DNA of 64,000 nucleotides from Xenophilus aerolatus (GCA_029968055.1 JASCNX010000001.1:1674001-1738000), one strand, 5' to 3'. Counted from the first letter of the stretch, positions 22,905 to 32,000 are shown. Numbers and translations are program-made. Notes: a model not told the origin generated them from the letters alone.

Positions 22905-25187
22905 TCAGGCTCCGAAGTCCAGCGCGCCCGTCAGGTCGCCCATCGGCCGGCCGCCGTTCTTCACCAGCGCCGCGTCGCGCGCCGCCACGCCGTCGAGCGT
23001 GGGCAGCGACCAGCGGTGGCTGATGAAGCGCAGGATCGACGCCGTGTCGTACTGCGTCCTGTCGACGAAGCCCTTTTTCGCGAAGGGCGAGATGACCAGC
23101 GCCGGAATGCGCGTGCCCGGGCCCCAGCGGTCGCCCTTGGGCACGGCGGCGTGGTCGTAGAAGCCGCCGTTCTCGTCGTAGGTCACGACGACCAGCATGT
23201 GCTTCCACTGCGGGCTGGCCTGCAGCTTGGCGATGAGGTCGGCGATGTGCTGGTCGCCGTCGCTCACGTTGGCGTAGCCGTTGTGCTGGTTCAGGTTGCC
23301 CTGGGGCTTGTAGAAGCTCACTGCGGGCAGCGTGCCCTTCGCCACGTCGTTCAGGAAGTCGGCGTCGAAGTCCTTCAGGTGCGCGGCGCGCTCGTCGGCA
23401 TGCGTGGCCGGATCGAAGCGTGCGTAGTAGTTGAAGGGCTGGTGGTGGAACTGGAAGTTCGGCGTCTGCGCCGCGGGCGGCACCGCGGCCGGGAACTTGC
23501 GGTCGCCCTCGGCAGTGGCCAGCGTGCTGTTCCAGGCGCCGGCGTACCAGGCCCAGCCCAGCCCCTTGGCGCTCAGGCGGTCGCCGATGGTGGCCTGCGT
23601 CTGCGCGGGCAGCGTGGTGGCCTTGGCCGGGTCCGCGTAGGCATGCGAGGCATCGCTCGTGGCCGGCGCATTGCTGCTGGGCTGGAAGGGCGGCTGCATG
23701 GTGTTGACGGCGTAGAACCTGCCGTCGGCGTTCTTCGGCGTGAGCGTGCTGTCGTTGGTGTACGTGGGCGCGCCGTTGAGCACCGAGGCCGGCGCGTTGG
23801 CCGAGGGCGTCAGGCGCACGAAGTTGCCGGCCGCGTCGGTGTCGATGGCCGAGATCGAGGCCTTGGCCGGCGAGCTGGCCGCGTCGGCGTTCGGATAGGT
23901 CGGCGCGCAGCCGCAGACCAGGTACTGGTGGTTGAGGAAGGAGCCGCCGAAGGCGCCCATGAAGAAGTTGTCGGCCAGCGTGTACTGCTGGGCGATCTTC
24001 CACATCTTCATGGCGCTGCCGTCGAAGTAGCCCATGCTCAGCGCGCCCGCGTCCGAGTAGGCGGCGAACTTGTCGTTCGCGCCGCCGTTGATCTGCATCT
24101 GGTTGTTGTAGAAGCGGTGCACCAGGTCGCGCGTGATCACGGTCTGGTCGACCACGGTGCCGGTGTTGAAGAAGCCCTTGGGATCGTCGATGCGGAACAT
24201 GGCGTTGGGCATGCCCACGGTCTGCGCCTGCGTGACGGTGGTGGTCTGACCTGCGGCCGTCACGCCGCCCCACACCGGCGGCAGCACCGGCAGCACGCTG
24301 CCGTCGAAGTCCTTCTGCGCAGCCACGCTGCCGGTGGCGCTCGGGTTCACGCCCGGGATGCCGTTGGCGCCCGGGAACAGGCCATACAGGTTGTCGAAGC
24401 CGCGGTTCTCGGCGTAGATCACCACCACGTTCTCGATGCCGTCGAGCGCGAAGCGGTTGCGCAGCGCCGTCACGCGGCTGCCGCTGTCGCCGGCCTCGGC
24501 CACCGCCTCGGCGATGCGTTCGAGGGCCTGGTCGCTCTCGTTCTGCAGCGCCGCCCGGGCCGAGGCGTCGGCCAGCGTGTTGAGGTCGCTCAGCAGTTGG
24601 GCGGGCGTGACGCCGACACGCGCCGCCAGCGCAGCGCTCGCCGCGTCGAAGTGGCCGCCGTTGGCATCCATCAGCGCGACGAGCTCGGTGCTCACGCCGC
24701 TGACCACGGTGTTGGCCTGGGCCGGTGCACGGAAGACCATCGGCCGCGTCACTGGCGTGACGGCACCGGTGGCCGGGTCGTAGCGCTGCGCACCGGTGCC
24801 GATCTCGGCCACCACCGGGCCCTGGCCCTGCAGGGTGAAGGCGCCGTTGTCGTCGGTGATGGCACTGGGTTCGCCGCTGTCGCAACGGCCGTTGCCGTTG
24901 GTGTCGATGCACACCGTGGCCTTGCGGTAGTAGCTGCCGGTCACCACGCCTTGCGTGGTCGCGGGCGGCGTGGTCCCAGTGCCGTTGCCGGTGCCCGAGC
25001 CACTGCCCGAACCGCCGCTCGAGCCGCTGCCCGTGCCGACGATCGGCAACAGGCCTCCGCCGCCGCCTCCACCGCCGCATGCCACCGCCAGGGCGGCCGC
25101 GGCCAGGGCCGTGGGCCAGGGAGAGAAGCGGCGCAGGGTTCGGCGTGCGCGCGACGCGGCCGGGACGATCGAGGGTGTGGTTGTCAT
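22905..25187 (-). CDS. Phosphoesterase/acid phosphatase lipoprotein (alkaline phosphatase superfamily, phospholipase C-like)
   Basis: This 760-residue protein has a lipobox LAVAC at about residue 32, followed at once by eight glycines and a Gly/Ser linker. It has an N-terminal module with DTNGNGRCDSGE (Ca-binding-like), then a PF04185-type phosphoesterase domain with IYAENRGFDNLYGLFPG and, near the C-terminus, TYDENGGFYDHAA. Such enzymes hydrolyse phosphate mono- or diesters outside the cytoplasm. The start MTTTPSIVPAASRARR gives a clean signal; an upstream in-frame ATG at 25250 would not. It is divergent from the di-haem peroxidase gene. Substrate class (acid phosphatase versus phospholipase C) is uncertain. 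Confidence 0.85.
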   Translation of the reverse strand: MTTTPSIVPAASRARRTLRRFSPWPTALAAAALAVACGGGGGGGGLLPIVGTGSGSSGGSGSGSGTGNGTGTTPPATTQGVVTGSYYRKATVCIDTNGNGRCDSGEPSAITDDNGAFTLQGQGPVVAEIGTGAQRYDPATGAVTPVTRPMVFRAPAQANTVVSGVSTELVALMDANGGHFDAASAALAARVGVTPAQLLSDLNTLADASARAALQNESDQALERIAEAVAEAGDSGSRVTALRNRFALDGIENVVVIYAENRGFDNLYGLFPGANGIPGVNPSATGSVAAQKDFDGSVLPVLPPVWGGVTAAGQTTTVTQAQTVGMPNAMFRIDDPKGFFNTGTVVDQTVITRDLVHRFYNNQMQINGGANDKFAAYSDAGALSMGYFDGSAMKMWKIAQQYTLADNFFMGAFGGSFLNHQYLVCGCAPTYPNADAASSPAKASISAIDTDAAGNFVRLTPSANAPASVLNGAPTYTNDSTLTPKNADGRFYAVNTMQPPFQPSSNAPATSDASHAYADPAKATTLPAQTQATIGDRLSAKGLGWAWYAGAWNSTLATAEGDRKFPAAVPPAAQTPNFQFHHQPFNYYARFDPATHADERAAHLKDFDADFLNDVAKGTLPAVSFYKPQGNLNQHNGYANVSDGDQHIADLIAKLQASPQWKHMLVVVTYDENGGFYDHAAVPKGDRWGPGTRIPALVISPFAKKGFVDRTQYDTASILRFISHRWSLPTLDGVAARDAALVKNGGRPMGDLTGALDFGA

Positions 25188-25291
25188 GTGGAAGATGAGG
25201 CTGGAAGAAGACGGAGCCGCGGTGGCATGGCGCCCTTGCCGCAGGCGCATCGATGCTCACGGCGGGCGGTGACGCGCACATGGCAGAAGAC

Positions 25292-25306
25292 TGACCGCGG
25301 CGGTCA
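25292..25306. promoter_or_regulatory. 15-bp palindrome in divergent promoter region
   Basis: TGACCGC-G-GCGGTCA is a perfect 7-1-7 palindrome within the 206-bp gap between the phosphatase lipoprotein and the peroxidase gene. It could be an operator for a dimeric regulator. No regulator gene lies adjacent and no function is assigned. Confidence 0.35.
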
Positions 25307-25393
25307 AGAAGCAGCCGTCGCCGCCGCCCGGACAAACCATCGCGCATGGCGTCATGCCCCTGACACGCGAGCGGCGTAGCGTGCGGCCCCTTC

Positions 25394-26755
25394 GTGTCCT
25401 TGCTGCCTGCCGTGCGCGTTTTCCGTACTCCCCGTCCATCGCGCCTTGTGGCGCTTTCGTGCGCTGCGCTGCTCGTGCTGCAGGGCCTCACGGGGTGCGA
25501 CGGCGCCGCGCCCGCGGCCACGCAGCCGGCGGCGACGCGTCCCGCGCCGGCGCCGCCGGCAGCGGCATCCGCCTCGGTGGGCGCCACCTACGCGCCGCGC
25601 GATGGCCATCCCCTGCCCTCCGCCCGCGTGCTCACCGAGCTCGGGCGGGAGATCTTCTTCGACGCTTCGCTGTCGGCCTCGGGGCGCATGTCCTGTGCGA
25701 GCTGCCACGACCCGGCCCATGCCTACGGGCCGCCCAATGCCCTGGCCGTGCAACTGGGCGGCCCCGCCCTCGACCGGCCCGGCCCGCGCGCGACGCCCTC
25801 GCTGCGCTACCTGGAGACGCTCACGCCGTTCTCCGAGCACCACCACGACAACGATGGCGACGACAGCATCGACGCCGGCCCGACCGGCGGCCACATGTGG
25901 GACGGCCGCGCCGGCTCCGCGCATGCGCAGGCGGGCATGCCGCTGCTGTCGCCCGACGAGATGGCCAACGCCTCGGTGGACGACGTGGCGCACAAGCTCG
26001 CGGCCAGCGGCTACGCGGCGCAGATGCGCGAGGCCTTCGGTGCCGACGTGTTCGACAAGGCCCGGACCGCCTTCGACGCGGCGGGCCTCGCGCTGGAGAC
26101 CTTCCAGCAGTCACCCGCCGACTTCTACCCCTTCAGCAGCAAGTACGACGCGGTGCTGCGCGGCCAGGCGAAGCTCTCGGCCGCCGAGGCACGCGGCCTC
26201 GCGGCCTTCAACGACGAGCGAAGGGGCAACTGCGCGGCCTGCCACATCAGCAGCGTGACGCCCGACGGCGCCTTCCCGCTCTTCACCGATTTCGGCCACG
26301 TCGCCATCGGCGTGCCGCGCAACCGCGAACTGCCCGCCAACGCCGATCCGGCGCACCATGACCTCGGCCTGTGCGGCCCGCTGCGCACCGACCTGGCCGA
26401 CCATGCCGAGTACTGCGGCCTCTTCCGCACGCCCACGCTGCGCAACGTGGCGCTGCGCGGCGCCTTCTTCCACAACGGGCGTTTCCATTCGCTGGAAGAG
26501 GCGGTGCGCTTCTATGCCCAGCGCGACACGCGCCCCGAGCGCTGGTACCCGCGCGACGCCAGGGGCCGGGTGCAGAAGTTCGACGACCTGCCGGCCGCGT
26601 ACCACGCCAACGTCAACGTGGAGCCGCCCTTCGGCGGCCCACCCGGCGGCAGGCCGTCGCTGAGCGATGCCGAGGTGCGCGACATCGTGGCCTTCCTGAA
26701 GACGCTCACCGACGCCGACCTCGTGCCGGTGGACGGCACGGCCCGCCCCCGCTGA
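25394..26755 (+). CDS. Di-haem cytochrome c peroxidase family lipoprotein
   Basis: This 453-residue protein has an N-terminal signal ending in a lipobox-like LQGLTGC. Two c-type haem motifs are present: CASCH at about residue 99 and CAACH at about 279. The architecture matches CcpA/MauG-type di-haem peroxidases, which reduce H2O2 or oxidise a partner protein in the periplasm. RTPTLRNVALRGAFFHNG is the conserved region around the second haem. The start is GTG at 25394, with an alternative GTG at 25412. The C-terminus reaches the convergent DadA-like gene after 17 bp. MauG-like modification activity is possible but cannot be argued from sequence. Confidence 0.88.
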   Translation: MSLLPAVRVFRTPRPSRLVALSCAALLVLQGLTGCDGAAPAATQPAATRPAPAPPAAASASVGATYAPRDGHPLPSARVLTELGREIFFDASLSASGRMSCASCHDPAHAYGPPNALAVQLGGPALDRPGPRATPSLRYLETLTPFSEHHHDNDGDDSIDAGPTGGHMWDGRAGSAHAQAGMPLLSPDEMANASVDDVAHKLAASGYAAQMREAFGADVFDKARTAFDAAGLALETFQQSPADFYPFSSKYDAVLRGQAKLSAAEARGLAAFNDERRGNCAACHISSVTPDGAFPLFTDFGHVAIGVPRNRELPANADPAHHDLGLCGPLRTDLADHAEYCGLFRTPTLRNVALRGAFFHNGRFHSLEEAVRFYAQRDTRPERWYPRDARGRVQKFDDLPAAYHANVNVEPPFGGPPGGRPSLSDAEVRDIVAFLKTLTDADLVPVDGTARPR

Positions 26756-26771
26756 GGCGGGGACACGCCGC

Positions 26772-28052
26772 TCAGCCCGCGCGCGCCCCGAAGCGCCGCG
26801 GATCGAAAGGCGCCAGCGCCGGCCAGGCGCGACGCTCGGTCAGCAGCCGCGCCACCCACAGGCCGGTGCGCGCCGAAGCGCCCAGGCCTACGTGGCCGTG
26901 GCCGAAGGCGAGCACGACGTCTTCGCTCGCACGCGACAGGCCGATGCAGGGCAGCCCGTCGGGCAGGCTCGGGCGGTGACCCAGCCACCGGCCCACCTCG
27001 ATCGCATCGACCTGCGCCGCGAGCGCCGGGAACATGCGCAGCAGGTGCTGCCGCAGGATGTCGGCGCGGCGCCAGTCGGGCGCGGCAGCCAGGCCCGCGA
27101 TCTCGACCTGGCCCGCGGCGCGCAGGCCGTCGCGCATCGCATGGACGATGAGCTTGCCGTCCGCCGCCATCATGGGCGTGCGCGGGCCGGCGGCGGCACC
27201 CCGCAGCATCACGTGGTAGCCGCGCTCGGACTCCAGCGGCACCGGTGTGCCGGCGGCCGCCGCCAGCACGGCCGAGCGTGCGCCCGCCGCGATCACGGCG
27301 GCGTCGGCCGCGACCTCGCCGCGCTCGGTTTGCACGGCGCGCAGGCGGCCGGCTTCGAGGCGCAAGCCGGTCGCCCGGCCCACGTGCCAGTCGGCACCGA
27401 GCACCGCCGCATGCCGTGCCAGCGCCGCCACGTAGGCGCCGGGCTGGCGGCAGTGGCCTGCCTCGGGCACGTGGATGCCCAGCGTGTAGCCCGCGTCCAG
27501 CTCGGGCTCCCGGGCGCGCAGGGTGGCGGCGTCCCATTCGACCCACTGCACGCCGGTGCGCGCGCGCACGCGCCAGGCCAGCGCCTCGCCGTCGAATTCC
27601 TCGCGCGAGCGGTACACGTGCAGCAGGCCGCGCTGCTCGATCAGCTCGGGCACGCCCGCCGCCGCGGCCAGCCGTGCATGCAGTGCCGGTGCATCGACGA
27701 GCAGCGTGCGCAAGGCATCGGCGGTGGCCTGCACGCGCGCCTCGGTGCGGCCCGAGGCGAGGTAGCGCAGCAGCCAGGGCAGCGCGCGCGGCAGGTAGGC
27801 CCAGCGCACCGCCAGCGGCCCGAGCGGATCGGCCAGCCAGCCCGGCACCTTGCGCCAGGCGCCGGGCAGCGCGGGCGGCACCACCGAGTGCGAGGACAGC
27901 CAGCCCGCGTTGCCATGGCTCGTGGCCTGCTCGCCGCCGGGCTCGCCGGGCTCGACCACCGTCACCCGCAGGCCGGCGCGCAGGGCCTCGATCGCGCTCG
28001 CGCAGCCGACCGCGCCCGCGCCGATCACCACCACGTGGCGACGTGAATCCAT
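26772..28052 (-). CDS. D-amino-acid dehydrogenase small-subunit-like FAD oxidoreductase (DadA family)
   Basis: This protein of about 426 residues has the N-terminal dinucleotide motif VVVIGAGAVGCASAIEALRAG and the DadA/DAO-family pattern VVEPGEPGGEQATSHGNAGWLSSHS near residue 40. The C-terminus has GRWLGHRPSLPDGLPCIGLS and the FAD-closing GHGHVGLGAS. It should oxidatively deaminate D-amino acids with quinone as electron acceptor at the inner membrane. Two starts are possible (28070 and 28052); 28052 (MDSRRHVVVIG) is preferred because GGACGGA lies upstream. No alanine racemase gene is adjacent; divergent neighbour is a P1-family peptidase. Confidence 0.87.
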   Translation of the reverse strand: MDSRRHVVVIGAGAVGCASAIEALRAGLRVTVVEPGEPGGEQATSHGNAGWLSSHSVVPPALPGAWRKVPGWLADPLGPLAVRWAYLPRALPWLLRYLASGRTEARVQATADALRTLLVDAPALHARLAAAAGVPELIEQRGLLHVYRSREEFDGEALAWRVRARTGVQWVEWDAATLRAREPELDAGYTLGIHVPEAGHCRQPGAYVAALARHAAVLGADWHVGRATGLRLEAGRLRAVQTERGEVAADAAVIAAGARSAVLAAAAGTPVPLESERGYHVMLRGAAAGPRTPMMAADGKLIVHAMRDGLRAAGQVEIAGLAAAPDWRRADILRQHLLRMFPALAAQVDAIEVGRWLGHRPSLPDGLPCIGLSRASEDVVLAFGHGHVGLGASARTGLWVARLLTERRAWPALAPFDPRRFGARAG

Positions 28053-28123
28053 GGGTCCGTCCACTGTCATGCGGGGATCGTAAGCGCGACGCCCGGGCCG
28101 CCCCGCGCCTATGATGCCGCCCG

Positions 28124-29176
28124 ATGTCCCACGTCCCCGCCCGCTCCCCGCGCCCGCTGCACAGCGACGGCGCCATCACCGACGTCGCCGGCATCGAGGT
28201 CGGCCATTTCACCGACGAGCGCCGCCCCAGCGGCTGCACCGTCGTGATCGCGCGCGAAGGCGCGGTGGGCGGCGTCGACGTGCGCGGCGCGGCGCCCGGC
28301 ACGCGCGAGACCGACCTGCTCGCGCCCGGCAACTTCGTGCAGCAGGTGCATGCCATCGTGCTCGCGGGCGGCAGCGCCTGGGGCCTGGCGGCGGCGGACG
28401 GCGCCGTGCGCTGGCTGGAGGAACGCGGCGTGGGCCTGGACGTGCGCTACGGCACCCTGCCGATCGTGCCCGCGGCCGTGCTGTTCGACCTGCCGCTCAG
28501 CCACGCCGACGGGGCCCGCGTGCGGCCCGACGCGGCCGCCGGCTACGCGGCCTGCGACGCCGCATCGCGCGAGGCGCCGGCCGAAGGCAACGTGGGCGCG
28601 GGCGCCGGCGCGCTGGTGGGCAAGCTCTTCGGCGCGCAGCACGCGATGAAGGGCGGCATCGGCACCGCGTCGGTCACCGTGGGCGGCGTCACCGTCGGGG
28701 CGCTGATCGCCTGCAATGCGCTGGGCGACGTGGTCGACCCCGACACCGGCGCGGTGCTCGCCGGCTCGCGCACCGACGACGGCCTGCGCCTGCGCGACAC
28801 GCGGCGCGCCCTGCTGCGCGGCGAGCTGCCCCAGCCGCTGCTGGCGGGCACGAACACGACGATCGGCGTGGTCGCCACCGATGCGGTGCTGACCAAGGTG
28901 CAGGCCAACCGCCTGGCCGCGGTGGCGCACGACGGCCTGGCCCGCGCCATCAACCCGGTGCACACCATGAGCGATGGCGACACGCTGTTCGCGCTGGCCA
29001 CCGGCCGCGTGCCGCTGCAGGGCGACGCCCCCGGCATGACGGTGCTCTCGACCCTGGCCGCGGAAGTGGTGGCGCGCGCGACGGTGCGGGCGGTGCAGGC
29101 GGCGCGCGCGGTGCAGGTGGGCGACTGGCGCGTGCCGGCGATGAACGACCTGGCGAAGACGCAGGAGGCACGATGA
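28124..29176 (+). CDS. P1-family N-terminal-nucleophile aminopeptidase (DmpA-like)
   Basis: This 350-residue protein belongs to the DmpA/BapA family. Key segments are the start DGAITDVAGIEVGH, VVLAGGSAWGLAAADG-like AIVLAGGSAWGLAAADGAV, and GTNTTIGVVATDA where Thr245 aligns with the self-cleaving nucleophile Ser250 of DmpA. These enzymes autoprocess into alpha and beta chains and remove N-terminal D- or L-amino acids or beta-amino acids. Its stop overlaps the TAXI receptor start (ATGA), coupling the two. A Thr rather than Ser nucleophile is noteworthy. Proximity to DadA suggests D-amino acid or small peptide use. Confidence 0.87.
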   Translation: MSHVPARSPRPLHSDGAITDVAGIEVGHFTDERRPSGCTVVIAREGAVGGVDVRGAAPGTRETDLLAPGNFVQQVHAIVLAGGSAWGLAAADGAVRWLEERGVGLDVRYGTLPIVPAAVLFDLPLSHADGARVRPDAAAGYAACDAASREAPAEGNVGAGAGALVGKLFGAQHAMKGGIGTASVTVGGVTVGALIACNALGDVVDPDTGAVLAGSRTDDGLRLRDTRRALLRGELPQPLLAGTNTTIGVVATDAVLTKVQANRLAAVAHDGLARAINPVHTMSDGDTLFALATGRVPLQGDAPGMTVLSTLAAEVVARATVRAVQAARAVQVGDWRVPAMNDLAKTQEAR

Positions 29177-30612
29177 AGCTCGGCGTGCCCCGGCCCGTGA
29201 AGCTGGTGCTGCTGGCCATCCGCGACCTGATCGCCTCGGCCGGTCCGGTGGTGTTCATTGTCATCGGCGTGCTGGTGGCGGCGTATGTGTGGCTCGACCC
29301 GCAGCCGCCGAAGAAGGTGTCGCTGGCCACCGGCCCGGCCGGCAGCGCGTACGCCGAATTCGGCAAGCGCTACGCCGATGCGCTGAAGGCCAACGGCATC
29401 GAGGTCGAGCTCAAGCCCACCAGCGGCTCGCTCGACAACCTGCGCCTGCTGCGCGAAGGCCAGGCCGACGTGGGCTTCGTGCGCGGTGGCGCGGCCGACC
29501 CGGTGGCCGACGAGGAAGCCGGACTCACCTCGCTCGGCGCCCTGTTCTTCGAGCCGCTGTGGATCTTCTACCGTACCGATGCGCTGCCCGTGCCGGCGCC
29601 CGACCCGAAGGCGCCGAAGCGCCGCCGCGGCGAGCCGCCGCCCGCGCCGCCCACCCCGGCCCCCATCACCTCGCTGGCGCAGCTCGAAGGACTGCGCGTG
29701 AACGTCGACAAGCCCGGCAGCGGCGTGCCCGAGATCATGGAGAAGATGTTCGCGGCCAACCGGCTCGACGCGTCGAAGCTGAAGTTGTCGCAGCTCGAAC
29801 AGGCGCCCGCCACGGAGGCGCTGGAGGCCGGCCTGCTCGACGCCGTGGTGCTGGCCTCGGCACCGCAGTCGCCGCTGGTGCAGCGCCTGCTGCGAACGCC
29901 GGGCATCGCGCTGGTCGACCTGAGCCAGGTCGATGCATACACGCGCATCTTTCCATTCTTCTCGTCGGCGAGCCTGCCGCGCGGCATCGTCGACCTGGCC
30001 GGCGACGTGCCGACGCACGACGTGGCCATGCTCGCCACCACCACCTCGCTGCTCACGCGCGAGGCGACGCATCCCGCGCTGCGCCAGCTGTTCGCGCAGG
30101 CGGCGCAGACCATCCACGGCGGCGCGCACTGGTTCAACCGGGCGCGCGAGTTCCCCAACACGCGCACCAGCGAACTGCCGGTGAGCGCCGAGGGCGACCG
30201 CGCCATCAACGGCACGCCGGCCTTCTGGCAACGTTATCTGCCCTTCTGGGCCAGCAACCTCATCGAGCGCATGTGGCTGGTGATCGGCGGCCTGATCGTG
30301 CTGCTGCTGCCGCTGTCGCGCATCGTGCCGCCGCTCTACACCTTCCGCGTGCGGCGGCGCGTGTTCCGCTGGTACGCGCGGCTGCGCGAGATCGAGGCCA
30401 AGGTGGCCTCCGGCGAGGGCGATCGCAACGAGCTGCTCGACGAGCTGGACGAGCTCGACCGCGTGGCCAACCGGGTGACGGTGCCGCTGTCGTATGCCGA
30501 GGAGCTCTACGCACTGCGCAACAACATCCATGCGGTGCGCAAGCGGCTGCTGGCCGCGCGGCCGGCCGCAGCGGCGCCGCCGGTGTCGTCGCCGGCAGGC
30601 CAGCCCGGCTGA
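29173..30612 (+). CDS. Membrane-anchored TAXI-family TRAP solute receptor (orphan)
   Basis: This 479-residue protein has a transmembrane helix at about residues 20-41, a TAXI-type binding domain (VSLATGPAGSAYAEFGKRYADAL...), a second transmembrane helix at about 365-385 (MWLVIGGLIVLLLPLSRIVPP) and a cytoplasmic tail of about 95 residues with charged helices. The central PKAPKRRRGEPPPAPPTPAP insert is unusual for a periplasmic loop. No TRAP permease gene is nearby. The topology resembles a sensor or tethered receptor rather than a free binding protein. It is coupled by ATGA to the P1 peptidase gene. Confidence 0.85.
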   Translation: MKLGVPRPVKLVLLAIRDLIASAGPVVFIVIGVLVAAYVWLDPQPPKKVSLATGPAGSAYAEFGKRYADALKANGIEVELKPTSGSLDNLRLLREGQADVGFVRGGAADPVADEEAGLTSLGALFFEPLWIFYRTDALPVPAPDPKAPKRRRGEPPPAPPTPAPITSLAQLEGLRVNVDKPGSGVPEIMEKMFAANRLDASKLKLSQLEQAPATEALEAGLLDAVVLASAPQSPLVQRLLRTPGIALVDLSQVDAYTRIFPFFSSASLPRGIVDLAGDVPTHDVAMLATTTSLLTREATHPALRQLFAQAAQTIHGGAHWFNRAREFPNTRTSELPVSAEGDRAINGTPAFWQRYLPFWASNLIERMWLVIGGLIVLLLPLSRIVPPLYTFRVRRRVFRWYARLREIEAKVASGEGDRNELLDELDELDRVANRVTVPLSYAEELYALRNNIHAVRKRLLAARPAAAAPPVSSPAGQPG

Positions 30613-30698
30613 ACCCGAAGTCCGCATCGAATCGGGCTGCAACGCCCGCCCCGCCTGCACGCGCAGCCACGAATCGGCAGCAAGCGGAAAGACGCGCG

Positions 30699-32000
30699 TC
30701 AGCGCTCCAGGCGCAGCAGCTTGCCGTTGGCGCCATCGGTGAGGAGGTACAGCCAGCCATCCGGGCCCTGGCGCACGTCGCGGATGCGTTCGCCGCGATC
30801 GGCCAGCAAGCGCTCGCGAGCGACCACCGTATTGCCGCTGAGCGTGAGCCGCCACAGCGCCGTGCCCGCCAGCGCGCCGCTGAACAGCTGGCCCTGCCAC
30901 TCCGGCATCTTGTCGCCGGTGTAGAAGGCCAGCCCGCTGGGCGCGATCGACGACTTCTGCGTGCCCGCCGTCCAGGCCGAGCCATCGATGGTCTCCCAGT
31001 AGGTGACGGGCTGCTCCATGCCGGCCTTGGCCGTTCCCTCGCCGATCTGCGTGGTCGTGCCGTACTCCTGCCCCCAGCTGATGACCGGCCAGCCGTAGTT
31101 CAGGCCCGGCAGCGTGCGGTTGATCTCGTCGCCGCCCTGCGGCCCGTGCTCGCTGGTCCACAGCTCGCCGGTCGCCGGATGCAAGGCGGCGCCCTGCGGG
31201 TTGCGGTGGCCGTAGCTCCAGAGTTCGGGCTGTGCGCCGGCCACGGTCCACACGGGGTTGCCGGGGGCGGGCGCCCCGTCGGTGGTGATGCGCGCCACCT
31301 TCCCGTTGCCCCGCGTGAGGTCCTGCGCGAAGCCGCGCTGGCTGTCGATCTGGCGCTCGCCCATCGTCACGAAGAGCGCGCCGCTGCGGTCGAACGCCAG
31401 GCGGGAGCCGTAGTGGCCGCTGCTGCCCGAGACCTTGGGCGTCTGCCGGTAGATGACGGTGACGTTGGACAGGGTGCGCGCGGCCAGGTCGATCTCCGCC
31501 CGCCCGACCGCGGTGCCGTTGGCGCCGCTGCCGTCGCGCTCGGAGAAGCTGAAGTAGATGCGCCGGTTGCTGGCGAAGGCCGGGTCGAGCGCGACATCGA
31601 GCAGGCCGCCCTGCCCGGCCGTGTCGACGGCGGGCACGCAGCACACTGCGTCGGCCCCGCCGTTGGTCGCGCTGCCGTCGGCATTGCGCAGTCGCAGCTG
31701 GCCGCCGCGCTGGGTGACGAGCATGCGGCCATCGGGCAGGAAGGCCAGGCTCCACGGGCTGGCCAGACCGGTGGCCAGCTCCACCACCTTGAGGGGACCC
31801 GGCGCGGGTGCAGGCGCCGGAGCGGGCGCGGGTGCGGGCGACGGCGCGGGTGAAGGCGGAGGACTGGGTGCAGGCGCAGGTGCAGGCGCGCCTGGCAGCG
31901 CCGCGATCGGGAACCCGCCGCCGCCTCCGCCCCCGCCACCACAACCGGCGACCAGCAGGACGAGGCTCCAGCCCCAGGGACGCGCGGCGACAAGGGTCAT
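30699..32000 (-). CDS. PQQ-dependent soluble sugar dehydrogenase-like lipoprotein
   Basis: This 433-residue protein has a lipobox LLVAGC, eight consecutive glycines, a long Ala-Pro linker (about residues 35-68) and a six-bladed propeller typical of GSDH/sorbosone dehydrogenases (LASPWSLAFLPDGRMLVTQRGG, YGHRNPQGAALHP, SEHGPQGGDEIN). Such enzymes oxidise aldoses in the periplasm with PQQ and pass electrons to cytochrome or quinone. The start follows GGAGAACCGC. No PQQ biosynthesis genes are in the window. It may supply aldonic acids for the sugar-acid pathways further right, which is an inference. The gene is convergent with the TAXI receptor. Confidence 0.88.
   Translation of the reverse strand: MTLVAARPWGWSLVLLVAGCGGGGGGGGGFPIAALPGAPAPAPAPSPPPSPAPSPAPAPAPAPAPAPGPLKVVELATGLASPWSLAFLPDGRMLVTQRGGQLRLRNADGSATNGGADAVCCVPAVDTAGQGGLLDVALDPAFASNRRIYFSFSERDGSGANGTAVGRAEIDLAARTLSNVTVIYRQTPKVSGSSGHYGSRLAFDRSGALFVTMGERQIDSQRGFAQDLTRGNGKVARITTDGAPAPGNPVWTVAGAQPELWSYGHRNPQGAALHPATGELWTSEHGPQGGDEINRTLPGLNYGWPVISWGQEYGTTTQIGEGTAKAGMEQPVTYWETIDGSAWTAGTQKSSIAPSGLAFYTGDKMPEWQGQLFSGALAGTALWRLTLSGNTVVARERLLADRGERIRDVRQGPDGWLYLLTDGANGKLLRLER

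Noticed and set aside
25340-25390. Pho box upstream of the phosphatase gene
   Set aside because: TGTCA-like words appear on the minus strand (GTGTCAGGGGCATGACG) but the 11-bp direct-repeat spacing of PhoB sites is not matched.
22498-25587. A 1029-residue minus-strand frame over the phosphatase region
   Set aside because: It runs in a wrong frame relative to the lipoprotein with lipobox and phosphoesterase motifs, and is low complexity.
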